From contig NZ_JYKZ01000001.1 of assembly GCF_001043005.1 (NCBI RefSeq), positions 186,001 through 250,000 on the forward strand: 64,000 nt of DNA. The letters run 5' to 3'. How positions within the stretch are numbered: the first letter of the stretch is position 1; each line of letters starts with the position of its first letter. Below are positions 8,140 through 16,203 of this stretch, piece after piece. The translations under genes were made by a program, and so were the position numbers. The notes below the pieces were generated by a model. The model was given only the letters and a program-made list of their open reading frames with translations. It did not search any database and had not been told where the DNA came from. Source of the stretch: Pseudomonas psychrophila (GTDB lineage Bacteria > Pseudomonadota > Gammaproteobacteria > Pseudomonadales > Pseudomonadaceae).

Positions 8140-8898
8140 CTAGGCGATTGTGCGCCAGTCGAGCCCTGAATCTTGATCGGCCAGTTGCAGCCAGTCCGGG
8201 TCGCACCCAAGGGTGTCGACAAAACATTGCCGGGCCAGCTGCGGCAGGTTGTTCTTGCTGCTGAGGTGTGCCAGTACAAGGTGTTGCAGATCTTGCCAGC
8301 CCAACTCGGCCACCAGGCTTGCAGCCTGATGGTTGTTCAAATGTCCTTCCTGGCCCCCTACCCGCTGCTTGAGAAAAGCAGGGTAGTGACCACGGGCAAG
8401 CAGGTCGCGGCAATGGTTTGCCTCGATCATCAGTGCATCCAGGTTGCGGTAGCTGTCCAGCACACCCGCGCAGTACGAGCCCAGGTCGGTCAGCAAGCCA
8501 AACCGCCGTTTGCCGTCACTGAACACGTATTGGGTGGGTTCCTGAGCATCATGGGCCACAAGGGTCACACTGATAGTCAACGCCCCGACTTGCAATGTCT
8601 GGCCACCGGCAACGTATCCGGCCGGCTCCAGGGGCTTGCGCATCCCGCGATGAGTGCCCCGACTCATGTACACCGGCAAATTGTAGCGCCGAGACAGCAA
8701 ACCCACGCCATGCACGTGGTCGGCATGTTCGTGGGTTACCAGAATCGCGCTCAGCTGGTGCGGGCTAACGCCCAACCTGGCCAAGCGACGCTCGGTTTCT
8801 CGCAAGGAGAAACCGCAATCGACCAGTACATAAGTCTTGTCGCTGGTTATCAGCGTGCCATTCCCTTGGCTACCACTGCCGAGAACGGCAAAGCGCAT
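8140..8898 (-). CDS. MBL-fold metallo-hydrolase (YycJ/WalJ-like)
   Basis: About 252 residues from MRFAVLGSGSQGNGTLI; the 21-codon upstream extension overlaps bamC and was dropped. The metal site VTHEHADHVHG (HxHxDH) is intact, and the Asn/Gly-rich first loop SGSQGNGT and the DCGFSLRETERRL strand are typical of the YycJ group. The C-terminal HLSSKNN supplies the last His. These enzymes are putative zinc phosphodiesterases or nucleases of unresolved substrate. It sits four bases after the bamC stop, so it is translated from the same message. Confidence 0.92.
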   Translation of the reverse strand: MRFAVLGSGSQGNGTLITSDKTYVLVDCGFSLRETERRLARLGVSPHQLSAILVTHEHADHVHGVGLLSRRYNLPVYMSRGTHRGMRKPLEPAGYVAGGQTLQVGALTISVTLVAHDAQEPTQYVFSDGKRRFGLLTDLGSYCAGVLDSYRNLDALMIEANHCRDLLARGHYPAFLKQRVGGQEGHLNNHQAASLVAELGWQDLQHLVLAHLSSKNNLPQLARQCFVDTLGCDPDWLQLADQDSGLDWRTIA

Positions 8899-8902
8899 GG
8901 AA

Positions 8903-10018
8903 TCAGCCCAGGTTGTCTTGGATGACGCCCAACACTTTGCGCGCCACTTCTGGCGAGGCAACGGTGTTGATGTTTTCTTCGACAGTCACTTGCACGCTGT
9001 CACCGACCTTGCTCAGGCGTACCTGATAGCGCTGGGCGCGGGCTTCAACTTCTTCCTTGTCCGGTTTGCTGCCGAAGAGACCGGAGAAGAAACCAGGTTT
9101 CTCGTCCTTCTTCTCGGCTTTTTCGGCGAGGTTGATGTAGTACAGGCCCAAGGTACGGTTGATGTCTTCAACGCGCCATTCGCCTTGTTCAAGCGCACGA
9201 CCCACACTGGACCAGGCACGATCGAGGTCTTCGGTCAGCGTCAGTACCGGGTTGCCGCTGCCGTCTTCGTTCAGACTGACGCGCGCCGGGGTGTCGAAAT
9301 CACGCGCTGCGAGCAGCGAAACCGAACCGCCCTTCTCGGCATCACGGTTCATGCTGATCAGCATTTCATCAACCAGGGCTGCATCCAGACCGGTGTTGAC
9401 AGAGCGGGCGGCGAAGTCGACGTTGGCAGTGCTGCCTGCAGGACGGTTGGCACTGACGACATAGATTTCACTGGTGTTGCGCTGAACACCCGGCTCGATG
9501 CGAACCCGCAGGCGGGTCTCGCTGTCGGCGGCCAGGCCGCTGCTGCCAACGTGGCGGGCCATCGGAGCCGAAAGCTCGTCAGCACGCTGCCAGGTCGTTG
9601 TGAACTCCCCGGTTTGCGGGCGCTGTTCATCAATGCTGAAACCGTTGTCCTGGAAGAACTGCATTGCCACCGGCCAGACTTCTGACGGGGAGCGTTGCGC
9701 CATCACCCAACGGCTGTCGCCGCTTTTTTGAAGGCTGAAGTCACTGGCATTGGCGGCCACAGCCAATGGTTGTGGACGCGGCACCTCAAACTCGCCCTTG
9801 ACGTTGTCGTCAGGCACGTTGCTCGGGATCGGCAACAGCGGTACTAGGCGTTTGTCAGTATGGACACCTGGTGGCAACTGCATGGGAGGGGTTTGACGCG
9901 CTTCCAGGTAATCGCTGCCACGGTCACGGAAATACCCATCTTGACCCCACAGCCAACCGCAACCGCTGGTGCTGGAAATAATCACGGCTAGTGCGGAAAG
10001 TCCGGCCAATCGCTTCAT
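8903..10018 (-). CDS. bamC: Outer-membrane assembly lipoprotein BamC
   Basis: About 371 residues starting [15 protein letters not shown], with AGGAAG nine bases upstream; the ATG 23 codons earlier would run into dapA. A lipoprotein signal ends in STSGC, giving an acylated Cys. An unstructured, Pro-rich stretch that contacts BamD follows ([18 protein letters not shown]), then two helix-grip domains. BamC is the accessory lipoprotein of the BAM complex that inserts beta-barrels into the outer membrane. A Lys/Glu-rich linker ([17 protein letters not shown]) in the C-terminal domain is usual in Pseudomonas. It follows dapA by 17 bp, an arrangement conserved in gammaproteobacteria. Confidence 0.96.
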   Translation of the reverse strand: MKRLAGLSALAVIISSTSGCGWLWGQDGYFRDRGSDYLEARQTPPMQLPPGVHTDKRLVPLLPIPSNVPDDNVKGEFEVPRPQPLAVAANASDFSLQKSGDSRWVMAQRSPSEVWPVAMQFFQDNGFSIDEQRPQTGEFTTTWQRADELSAPMARHVGSSGLAADSETRLRVRIEPGVQRNTSEIYVVSANRPAGSTANVDFAARSVNTGLDAALVDEMLISMNRDAEKGGSVSLLAARDFDTPARVSLNEDGSGNPVLTLTEDLDRAWSSVGRALEQGEWRVEDINRTLGLYYINLAEKAEKKDEKPGFFSGLFGSKPDKEEVEARAQRYQVRLSKVGDSVQVTVEENINTVASPEVARKVLGVIQDNLG

Positions 10019-10035
10019 GCGTAGTGCTTCCTCAA

Positions 10036-10914
10036 TTAAACCAAGACACCGGACTGGCGCATTGCCTGACGCAGTGGTTCGTGGCAAGGCTCGCTGAGCC
10101 AGGTGAGAGGCAGACGGATACCGTCCGACATCAAGCCCATCTCATGCAGCGCCCATTTCACGGGGATAGGGTTGGATTCGATAAACAGGGTTTTATTGAG
10201 CGGCATCAGCTTTTCGTGAAGCGCGCGGGCAGTGACGGCATCGCCACGCATCGCAGCGGCGCACAGGTCGCTCATGTCTCGCGGGGCAACGTTGGCGGTC
10301 ACCGAGATATTGCCTTTGCCGCCGAGCAGGATCAGCTCGACTGCAGTCGCGTCGTCACCGGAGTACACCAGGAAGTCACTGCTGACACCTGACAGGATGG
10401 CCGGTACGCGGGACAGATCGCCGGTGGCTTCCTTGATGCCGATGATGTTCGGCACAGTCGACAGGCGCACAACGGTTGCCGGCAGCATGTCGCAGGCAGT
10501 ACGGCCCGGGACGTTGTAAAGGATCTGCGGGATATCGACCGCTTCGGCGATGGCCTTGAAGTGCTGATACAAGCCTTCCTGGGTCGGCTTGTTGTAATAC
10601 GGAGTCACCAGCAGACATGCATCGGCGCCAGCGGCCTTCGCATTGGTGGTCAGCTCGATCGCTTCACGCGTCGAGTTGGCGCCCGTACCGGCGATCACCG
10701 GGATACGCCCTGCAACCTGTTTGACAACGTGACGAATCACTTCGATGTGTTCGTTCACATCCAGAGTTGCCGATTCACCTGTGGTGCCAACGGCAACAAT
10801 GGCGTTGGTGCCCTCTTGCAGGTGAAAGTCCACCAGTTTGCTCAGAGCGTCCCAATCAAGACGACCTTGTGCATCCATGGGTGTGACCAGTGCCACCATA
10901 CTGCCCGCAATCAT
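10036..10914 (-). CDS. dapA: 4-hydroxy-tetrahydrodipicolinate synthase
   Basis: 292 residues from [13 protein letters not shown], the usual length; the upstream 28 codons are not part of the protein. A TIM-barrel lyase that condenses pyruvate with aspartate semialdehyde, the first committed step to lysine and diaminopimelate. Visible residues: the TT pair in AVGTTGES (44/45), Tyr133 in ILYNVPGR, and the Schiff-base Lys161 in [10 protein letters not shown]. It is the first gene of the dapA-bamC-MBL-purC run. A 327-bp gap separates it from a divergent ACT-domain gene. Confidence 0.98.
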   Translation of the reverse strand: MIAGSMVALVTPMDAQGRLDWDALSKLVDFHLQEGTNAIVAVGTTGESATLDVNEHIEVIRHVVKQVAGRIPVIAGTGANSTREAIELTTNAKAAGADACLLVTPYYNKPTQEGLYQHFKAIAEAVDIPQILYNVPGRTACDMLPATVVRLSTVPNIIGIKEATGDLSRVPAILSGVSSDFLVYSGDDATAVELILLGGKGNISVTANVAPRDMSDLCAAAMRGDAVTARALHEKLMPLNKTLFIESNPIPVKWALHEMGLMSDGIRLPLTWLSEPCHEPLRQAMRQSGVLV

Positions 10915-11241
10915 GCAACCGCTCCTGCCGGAAAAAGAGAGCCGTAATGGTACTGGCGCCATGACCCTTGCACAAGCAACAGCGCGCCCGATGAGCATTC
11001 CCCTTAGCGTTGCTTTTCGCTACCCTTCAGCCTTTGATTGGTACTGATGTGCGCGCAAGTCTGTTTCACAGGCCTTCAGCAAGCGCCCAAAGCCCCGCCC
11101 AAACGCCGCCAAGCGCGGTTTGCAGAGCCTGCAAACCGCCTGTAACGCTGTATTGGCGGGCCTCTGGCGCTGACGTGTTGCCTGATATTCAACTCGCTCG
11201 CTATCGACCGTACTGACCGCTCATCGTTTTAGGAAGGCTGC
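10915..11241. other. Divergent dapA / gcvR-like intergenic region
   Basis: A 327-bp gap with no convincing gene. It should hold the promoters of dapA and of the ACT-domain gene. It contains a perfect 25-base palindrome (11115-11139), described separately. I see no riboswitch that I can name; in particular, the conserved lysine-riboswitch core is not evident. Confidence 0.6.
11115..11139. repeat. Perfect palindrome upstream of gcvR-like gene
   Basis: GCGGTTTGCAG and its exact complement separated by AGC. The 11-bp stem lies about 100 bp before the gcvR-like start. It has no T-run, so it is not a clear terminator; it might be an operator or part of a leader RNA. Confidence 0.6.
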
Positions 11242-11802
11242 ATGTCCACCCCCACAGTCCGCGAACAATTCCTTGTCATCAGTGCCCTTGGCGCCAACCC
11301 AATGGAGCTGACTAACGTCCTGTGTCGCGCCAGCCATGAAAATCGCTGCGCCGTCGTAACTTCGCGCCTGACTCGCCACGGCGAATGCAGTGCGCTGATC
11401 CTGGAAATAACAGGCAGCTGGGACGCCCTGGCGCGCCTTGAAGCCGGCTTGCCCACCCTCGCCAAAAAACATGCTTTCAGTGTGAATGTCGTGCGCAGTG
11501 CCGCCCTCGAAACCCGCCCGCAAGCACTGCCCTATGTAGCCTATGTGAGCTCGGCCTACCGCTCGGACATCATCAACGAGCTGTGCCAGTTCTTCATGGA
11601 CCACAACGTAGAGCTGGAAAACCTGACATGCGACACCTATCAGGCCCCACAAACCGGCGGCACCATGCTTAATGCCACGTTCACCGTGACCTTGCCGGCC
11701 GGCATACAAATCAGCTGGCTGCGCGATCAGTTCCTGGACTTCGCCGATGCGCTGAACCTGGATGCCCTGATCGAACCGTGGCGCCCACAGAACCCGATGT
11801 AA
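11242..11802 (+). CDS. Glycine cleavage system regulator-like, tandem ACT domains
   Basis: 186 residues with two ACT domains (about 8-80: REQFLVISALGANPMELTNVLCRASHENRC; about 93-175: YVAYVSSAYRSDIINELCQFFMDHNVELENL). This is the GcvR layout, in which an ACT pair antagonises GcvA in E. coli. Pseudomonas keeps this gene beside bcp and dapA, with 13 bp to bcp, whereas no gcvA or gcv operon is near, so a direct role in glycine cleavage is only by homology. AGGAAGG lies about five bases before the ATG. Function in amino-acid sensing is likely. Confidence 0.85.
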   Translation: MSTPTVREQFLVISALGANPMELTNVLCRASHENRCAVVTSRLTRHGECSALILEITGSWDALARLEAGLPTLAKKHAFSVNVVRSAALETRPQALPYVAYVSSAYRSDIINELCQFFMDHNVELENLTCDTYQAPQTGGTMLNATFTVTLPAGIQISWLRDQFLDFADALNLDALIEPWRPQNPM

Positions 11803-11815
11803 GGAAACCGACTCA

Positions 11816-12289
11816 ATGGCCGTTGCAATTGACCAACCCGTAGACGACTTCCAGATCCCGGCTACCAGCGAGCAAACCGTCACGTTGTCGGGACTCAAAG
11901 GCAAGCAGGTGGTGATTTACTTCTACCCAAAGGACAGCACCCCGGGCTGTACCACTGAAGGCCAGGGTTTTCGCGACCATTACGCTGAGTTTCAGGCGGC
12001 CAACACCGAAGTATTTGGTGTGTCCCGCGACAGCCTCAAGTCCCATGAGAACTTCAAGGCCAAGCAAGGTTTTCCGTTTGAGTTGCTGAGCGACAAGGAC
12101 GAGGCCCTGTGTCAGCTGTTTGATGTGATCAAGCTGAAAAAGCTGTACGGCAAGGAGTACATGGGCGTTGATCGCAGCACATTCCTGATCGACAAGGACG
12201 GCGTGTTGCGTCAGGAGTGGCGCGGCGTAAAAGTACCGGGCCATGTCGAGGCGGTGCTGGAACAGGCCAAGGCGCTGAATCAGCGCTGA
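11816..12289 (+). CDS. bcp: Thioredoxin-dependent thiol peroxidase (BCP peroxiredoxin)
   Basis: 157 residues, the family length. The peroxidatic Cys45 is in the motif YPKDSTPGCTTEGQGFRD, with the conserved Pro/Thr and downstream RDSLKSHENF. The residue five positions on, Cys50 in E. coli BCP, is Gln here, so the enzyme lacks the atypical 2-Cys resolving residue; one more Cys is present near residue 99. It therefore probably works as a 1-Cys-like peroxidase reduced directly by thioredoxin or another thiol. Cytosolic, reduces hydroperoxides. It is cotranscribed with the ACT-domain gene upstream. Confidence 0.95.
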   Translation: MAVAIDQPVDDFQIPATSEQTVTLSGLKGKQVVIYFYPKDSTPGCTTEGQGFRDHYAEFQAANTEVFGVSRDSLKSHENFKAKQGFPFELLSDKDEALCQLFDVIKLKKLYGKEYMGVDRSTFLIDKDGVLRQEWRGVKVPGHVEAVLEQAKALNQR

Positions 12290-12303
12290 AGTCCCAACTG
12301 CTG

Positions 12304-12385
12304 TGTAGCCGCTGCCGAAGGCTGCGATAAGGCCCGAAGGGCCTTCAAAACAGGGTAGCTACGCCACCCTGCGGCAGCGGCTACA
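12304..12385. repeat. GTAGCCGCTGCCG palindrome element
   Basis: Outer arms TGTAGCCGCTGCCG / CGGCAGCGGCTACA enclose smaller hairpins, including AAGGCCC/GGGCCTT. A variant of the long palindrome family, in a convergent gap (bcp / queF). Confidence 0.8.
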
Positions 12386-12398
12386 GGAAAACGGCAAC

Positions 12399-12426
12399 TG
12401 TGGGAGCGAGCAGGCTCGCTCCCACA
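12399..12426. repeat. REP palindrome
   Basis: TGTGGGAGCGAGC followed by its complement with a 2-base centre; the standard Pseudomonas REP, adjacent to the previous element. Confidence 0.9.
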
Positions 12427-12467
12427 ATAGGGCCTGACCTACAACAGAGTATCTACAGGATTTGCTG

Positions 12468-13298
12468 TTACTGACGCACCAGCCGCACATTCTGGAACTC
12501 GACTGCTTCGGTGCTGCGGTACGGGTTGATATCCAGCCCGCCACGGCGCACGTAGCGCGCATACACGGTCAGCGTCTCGGGCTTGAGTAAACGCTGCAAG
12601 TCGAGAAAGATCCGCTCCACACATTGCTCGTGAAAATCCGAATGCTGGCGAAAGCTCACCAGGTACGCCAGCAAACTGGCGTGATCCAGCGCTGCGCCAC
12701 GGTACTCCACCACTACCGTGCCCCAGTCAGGTTGGCTGGTAACCGGGCAGTTGGATTTGAGCAAGTGGCTGTAGACGCTCTCTTCAACAATCTGTGAGTC
12801 ATCGCACTTGAGCAATTCAGGACGCGGCTGCTCGTAATCGCTGACGGTGATATCCAGGTCATCAATGCATACGCCTGGCAAAACGCCTACGCCATCAGCC
12901 TGAACATCATTCAGGCTGCGCACACGCACGCTCACAGGTTTGCCGGATGCTGCTGACAAATCCGCCTGCAATGTCGCTTCAAGGCTTGGTGTATCCGCAA
13001 AAACGCTCTGATTCAACGAGTTCAAGTACAACTTGAAGGACTTGGACTCGACGATATTCGGCGAATCGGCGGCAAAGCAGAACTCGCCAATGGCTACAAC
13101 CGGCTTGCCCGATGGCAACAGCCACGACAGTTCGAAGCAGGTCCAGAAATCCACGCCGACATAAGGCAGGGTTTCGGCGCTCAGTCCCAGCTCGGCCCAT
13201 TTCGCCGCACGCGGGATAGGGAACAGCAAGGACGGGGTGTAGGTGCTGATGTATTCACTGGACTTGCCCAGCGGGGAATGTTCGGCGGCGGGATGCAT
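12468..13298 (-). CDS. queF: NADPH-dependent 7-cyano-7-deazaguanine reductase
   Basis: 276 residues, the two-domain (YqcD-like) QueF class. It reduces preQ0 to preQ1 in queuosine synthesis. The catalytic Cys184 is in [16 protein letters not shown], with Asp191, and the NADPH-binding [11 protein letters not shown] motif lies near residue 85; HEQCVERI carries the conserved Glu. It lies behind a cupredoxin gene that diverges from a copper two-component pair. This is the gene order reported for the P. putida copper-inducible cinAQ-cinRS locus, where this gene is cinQ. A hairpin between the cupredoxin and queF could reduce read-through. Confidence 0.97.
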   Translation of the reverse strand: MHPAAEHSPLGKSSEYISTYTPSLLFPIPRAAKWAELGLSAETLPYVGVDFWTCFELSWLLPSGKPVVAIGEFCFAADSPNIVESKSFKLYLNSLNQSVFADTPSLEATLQADLSAASGKPVSVRVRSLNDVQADGVGVLPGVCIDDLDITVSDYEQPRPELLKCDDSQIVEESVYSHLLKSNCPVTSQPDWGTVVVEYRGAALDHASLLAYLVSFRQHSDFHEQCVERIFLDLQRLLKPETLTVYARYVRRGGLDINPYRSTEAVEFQNVRLVRQ

Positions 13299-13315
13299 GA
13301 CAAAAACCTGGCTAG

Positions 13316-13341
13316 AAAAACCCGGTAATTCTATCGGGTTT
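13316..13341 (-). terminator. Hairpin between cinA and queF
   Basis: AACCCG...CGGGTT stem with an A/T loop followed by TTTTTCT on the minus strand, nested in a wider GCCTGGC/GCCAGG repeat. It has the features of a Rho-independent terminator or attenuator after the cupredoxin gene. Confidence 0.65.
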
Positions 13342-13379
13342 GAGCCAGGCTTTCAGCGCTCACTGACGATCAGAACGTT

Positions 13380-13916
13380 TTAAGGCGCAACGTTGACCTT
13401 GCCGACCATGCCCGCCTGGTAGTGACCGGGCACGTTACAGGCGAATTCCAGGTTGTCGGCCCGGGCGAAGGTCCAGGTCAGTTCAGCGGTTTTACCCGGC
13501 TCGACCAGCACACTGTTGGGGTCATCATGCTTCATGCCGGGCATGTCCATCGAGCCGTGGCCCATGGATGAGTGATCCATGCCCCCTCGCCCCATACCCG
13601 TTGGGGTGAGCATGCCGCTTTGCTGCATCTGGAGCATTTCCTTCTGATGCGCCGCGTGCATCGCCGCATCACCCAGATTGAACTCATGCAGTAACTGCCC
13701 TTTGTTGACCAGTACAAAACGAACGGTCTCACCGGCTTTCACGTCCAGGGATGTGGGCGCGAACGCGATATCGGTCATGTTGATCTCAACCGTGCGGGTA
13801 GCACTGGCGGCAGGCGCTGGCTGGCCAAACTCAGCGTGATCTGCAGGTGATGCCATGACTGGCAAGCTCAGGGCCAACAAACAGCCCGCGAGCGACAAAC
13901 GGTTACGTACAGTCAT
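13380..13916 (-). CDS. cinA: Periplasmic cupredoxin, CinA-like copper protein
   Basis: 178 residues. Sec signal MTVRNRLSLAGCLLALSLPVMA, then a plastocyanin/azurin-like domain. Type 1 copper ligands are expected at the His in LLHEFNLGD and at the Cys, His and Met of EFACNVPGHYQAGM. A Met/His-rich loop (about residues 105-133, with repeated MDH, MGH, MDM and MKH) is inserted between the strands and may bind extra copper. It is divergent from a CusR/CopR-like regulator and next to queF, the arrangement known for P. putida CinA. Likely role: periplasmic copper binding or electron transfer under copper stress. Confidence 0.85.
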   Translation of the reverse strand: MTVRNRLSLAGCLLALSLPVMASPADHAEFGQPAPAASATRTVEINMTDIAFAPTSLDVKAGETVRFVLVNKGQLLHEFNLGDAAMHAAHQKEMLQMQQSGMLTPTGMGRGGMDHSSMGHGSMDMPGMKHDDPNSVLVEPGKTAELTWTFARADNLEFACNVPGHYQAGMVGKVNVAP

Positions 13917-13992
13917 ACTTACTCCCAGAAACCATAGGTGAGGCTTACCGCCACTTTAATATCCCGGTACTGGCATTCAACTGTCCGTAAGA

Positions 13993-14006
13993 TTACAAAT
14001 TTGTCA
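13993..14006. promoter_or_regulatory. Candidate CinR/CusR-type operator
   Basis: TTACAAATTTGTCA contains the 10-base palindrome ACAAATTTGT and is one change from the perfect TGACAAATTTGTCA; CusR-type boxes are built on TGACA half-sites. It lies between the cinA and cinR starts, so it could serve both promoters. Confidence 0.55.
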
Positions 14007-14070
14007 GCTTGAACCTACATAACGAGCACCAAGGTATAAGTCTGAGGTTAATTTTTACGATGAGTCGACC

Positions 14071-14751
14071 ATGAAACTGCTGATTGTCGAAGACCAGGTC
14101 AAAACCGGACAGTACTTGCGCCAGGGCTTGAGCGAGGCCGGGTTTACCACCGAACTGGCCGCCGACGGCATTACCGGACAACACCTGGCATTGACCGGCG
14201 ATTACTCGCTGCTGATTCTCGATGTCATGCTGCCGGGCCGCGATGGCTGGCAGATCCTGCAAGCAGTGCGCAGTGCCGGCCTGACCTTGCCCGTTTTATT
14301 TTTGACCGCACGGGATGCTGTCGACGACCGGGTTCACGGACTGGAGCTTGGGGCTGACGACTACCTGGTCAAGCCATTTGCATTTTCTGAATTGCTGGCA
14401 CGGGTGCGCAGCCTGTTGCGCCGCGGCAGTAACGCTCCCCAGGAGACCAGCCTGCAGCTGGCCGACTTGCGTCTGGACCTTATCCGCCGTCGCGCAGAGC
14501 GCAACAGCCAGCGCATAGACCTGACCGCCAAGGAGTTCTCCCTGCTGGAGTTGCTGTTGCGTCGCCAGGGCGAAGTCCTGCCTAAATCCCTGATCGCTTC
14601 ACAGGTGTGGGACATGAACTTTGACAGCGACACCAACGTCATCGAAGTCGCGATTCGCCGCCTGCGCCTGAAAATCGACGACACCCATGAGCAAAAGCTG
14701 ATCCATACCGTACGGGGCATGGGCTACGTACTCGAAGAGCGCAGCAGTTGA
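14071..14751 (+). CDS. cinR: Copper-responsive response regulator (OmpR/CusR family)
   Basis: 226 residues. An N-terminal receiver with the phosphoacceptor Asp51 in [10 protein letters not shown], Thr in LFLTARD, Lys in DYLVKPFAF; then an OmpR-type winged helix ending [10 protein letters not shown]. Closest in pattern to CusR, CopR and IrlR heavy-metal regulators. Its partner kinase follows with a TGATG overlap. The divergent cupredoxin gene argues for copper as the signal and fits the CinR role known from P. putida. Metal specificity is inferred from context, not from the protein itself. Confidence 0.88.
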   Translation: MKLLIVEDQVKTGQYLRQGLSEAGFTTELAADGITGQHLALTGDYSLLILDVMLPGRDGWQILQAVRSAGLTLPVLFLTARDAVDDRVHGLELGADDYLVKPFAFSELLARVRSLLRRGSNAPQETSLQLADLRLDLIRRRAERNSQRIDLTAKEFSLLELLLRRQGEVLPKSLIASQVWDMNFDSDTNVIEVAIRRLRLKIDDTHEQKLIHTVRGMGYVLEERSS

Positions 14752-16100
14752 TGCGCAACCTGTCACTGAGCAGCCGCCTGGCGCTGTTATTTGCTGGCTG
14801 TACCGCGGTGGTGTCGCTGTTTGCCGGGGTGCTGTTCGGACGGGCCAGTGAAGTGCACTTCGTTGAACTTGATCAGCAACTGATGGAAAGCCGCCTGGCG
14901 GTCCTGCGCAGTACACTGCAAGGGGCGGACACCCTGGAACGCTTCACCCAGCGCCTACCGGCACTGCTGCAGGACCTGGCCCACCAGCCGGACCTTGCAG
15001 TGAGGGTTCGCGGTCAAGACGGGCACCTGTGGTTTGACAGCTCACCGCGCCTGCCGCTGGAACTTGCGACCCAGCCCGGGTTGGGCAGCCTGCAAATTAA
15101 TGGCACCGATTACCGTGTGCTGGTGCCACAAAACGACACCCCAAACACTCCACATCTGACGCTGCTACTGGACATCACTCACCACCAGCACTTTCTTCAA
15201 CGCATGCAGCGCCTGATCTGGATGACCGTCGGCCTCTCAGCGCTGGCCACGGCAATTCTCGGTGCGTGGGCGGCCCGTAGCGGCTTGCGCCCCTTGCGCC
15301 GCATGAGTGCGATTGCAGCCAGCGTTTCGGCCGACTCACTTAACGCTCGCCTGCCCCAGGAGCAGATGCCGGCTGAGCTGGCAGACCTGGCAATAGCTTT
15401 CAACGCCATGCTGGAGCGTCTGGACGGTTCATTTCAACGATTGTCGGCGTTCTCCGCCGATATTGCGCATGAGTTGCGCACACCACTGTCCAACTTGCTG
15501 ACCCACACCCAAGTCACCCTCACCCGCCCAAGAAACATTGAAGAGTATCGCGAGGCACTGCACAGCAACCTTGAGGAGCTGCAATGGATGGCGCAGTTGG
15601 TCAACGACATGTTGTACCTGGCCAAGGCCGATCATGGCTTGCTCACACCCCGCCGCGAACCGTTGGACCTTGGCAATGAAGTGGATGCGTTGCTGGAGTT
15701 TTACGCACTATTGGCAGAAGACTCTCAGATCGAACTGACCCGCCAGGGCAACGCGCACATTGCAGGCGACCGCAGCATGTTGCGGCGCGCCCTGTCCAAC
15801 CTGCTGGACAACGCACTGCGCTATACGCCGGGAGGCGGTGCGATCAAGGTACTGATTGAGGCTGTGCCCAGCAGTGTGCGCATCAGCATTGAGAACACTG
15901 GGCCGGGGATTCCTGCAGAACTGCTGCCGCGTTTGTTTGACCGGTTTTATCGGGCAGACCCTGCCCGCCGTGAAGGCAGTAGCGAGCATGCAGGGTTGGG
16001 ACTGGCGATCACCCAATCGATCATTCGCGCCCACGGCGGGCAGATCAGGTGTGAGTCGCAGGAAGGGATGACGCGGTTTGTGATTGAGTTGCCTGTCTGA
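14751..16100 (+). CDS. cinS: Heavy-metal sensor histidine kinase (CusS/CinS-like)
   Basis: 449 residues; the ATG at 14751 overlaps the cinR stop (TGATG), so the TTG one codon earlier was not used. Two membrane helices (about 10-30 and 158-178) flank a periplasmic sensor of about 125 residues containing several His (HFVELD, HLTLLLDITHHQHF). A HAMP domain follows, then the H-box FSADIAHELRTPLSNLL, and HATPase N, G1 and G2 boxes (LLDNALRYTPGGG, IENTGPGIP, GLGLAITQSI). Inner-membrane kinase; the copper-sensing role is inferred from cinR/cinA context. Confidence 0.9.
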   Translation: MRNLSLSSRLALLFAGCTAVVSLFAGVLFGRASEVHFVELDQQLMESRLAVLRSTLQGADTLERFTQRLPALLQDLAHQPDLAVRVRGQDGHLWFDSSPRLPLELATQPGLGSLQINGTDYRVLVPQNDTPNTPHLTLLLDITHHQHFLQRMQRLIWMTVGLSALATAILGAWAARSGLRPLRRMSAIAASVSADSLNARLPQEQMPAELADLAIAFNAMLERLDGSFQRLSAFSADIAHELRTPLSNLLTHTQVTLTRPRNIEEYREALHSNLEELQWMAQLVNDMLYLAKADHGLLTPRREPLDLGNEVDALLEFYALLAEDSQIELTRQGNAHIAGDRSMLRRALSNLLDNALRYTPGGGAIKVLIEAVPSSVRISIENTGPGIPAELLPRLFDRFYRADPARREGSSEHAGLGLAITQSIIRAHGGQIRCESQEGMTRFVIELPV

Positions 16101-16114
16101 CCGGTTTACTTAAC

Positions 16115-16200
16115 TGTGGGAGCGGGCTTGCTCGCGATGGCATCGACGCGGTGTGACTTAAACACCGCGCAGCTTGCATCGCGAGCAAGCCCGCTCCCAC
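16115..16200. repeat. REP doublet (REPIN)
   Basis: TGTGGGAGCGGGCTTGCTCGCGATG and its inverted copy GCATCGCGAGCAAGCCCGCTCCCAC around a central CGCGGTGT/AACACCGCG hairpin. A full two-ended REP pair in the convergent copS-type/lolE gap. Confidence 0.92.
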
Positions 16201-16203
16201 CTG

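Noticed and set aside
16115..16200. CRISPR-like repeats from recurring GTGGGAGC units
   Set aside because: They are single inverted pairs (REP/REPIN) in gene gaps with no regular spacers and no cas genes.
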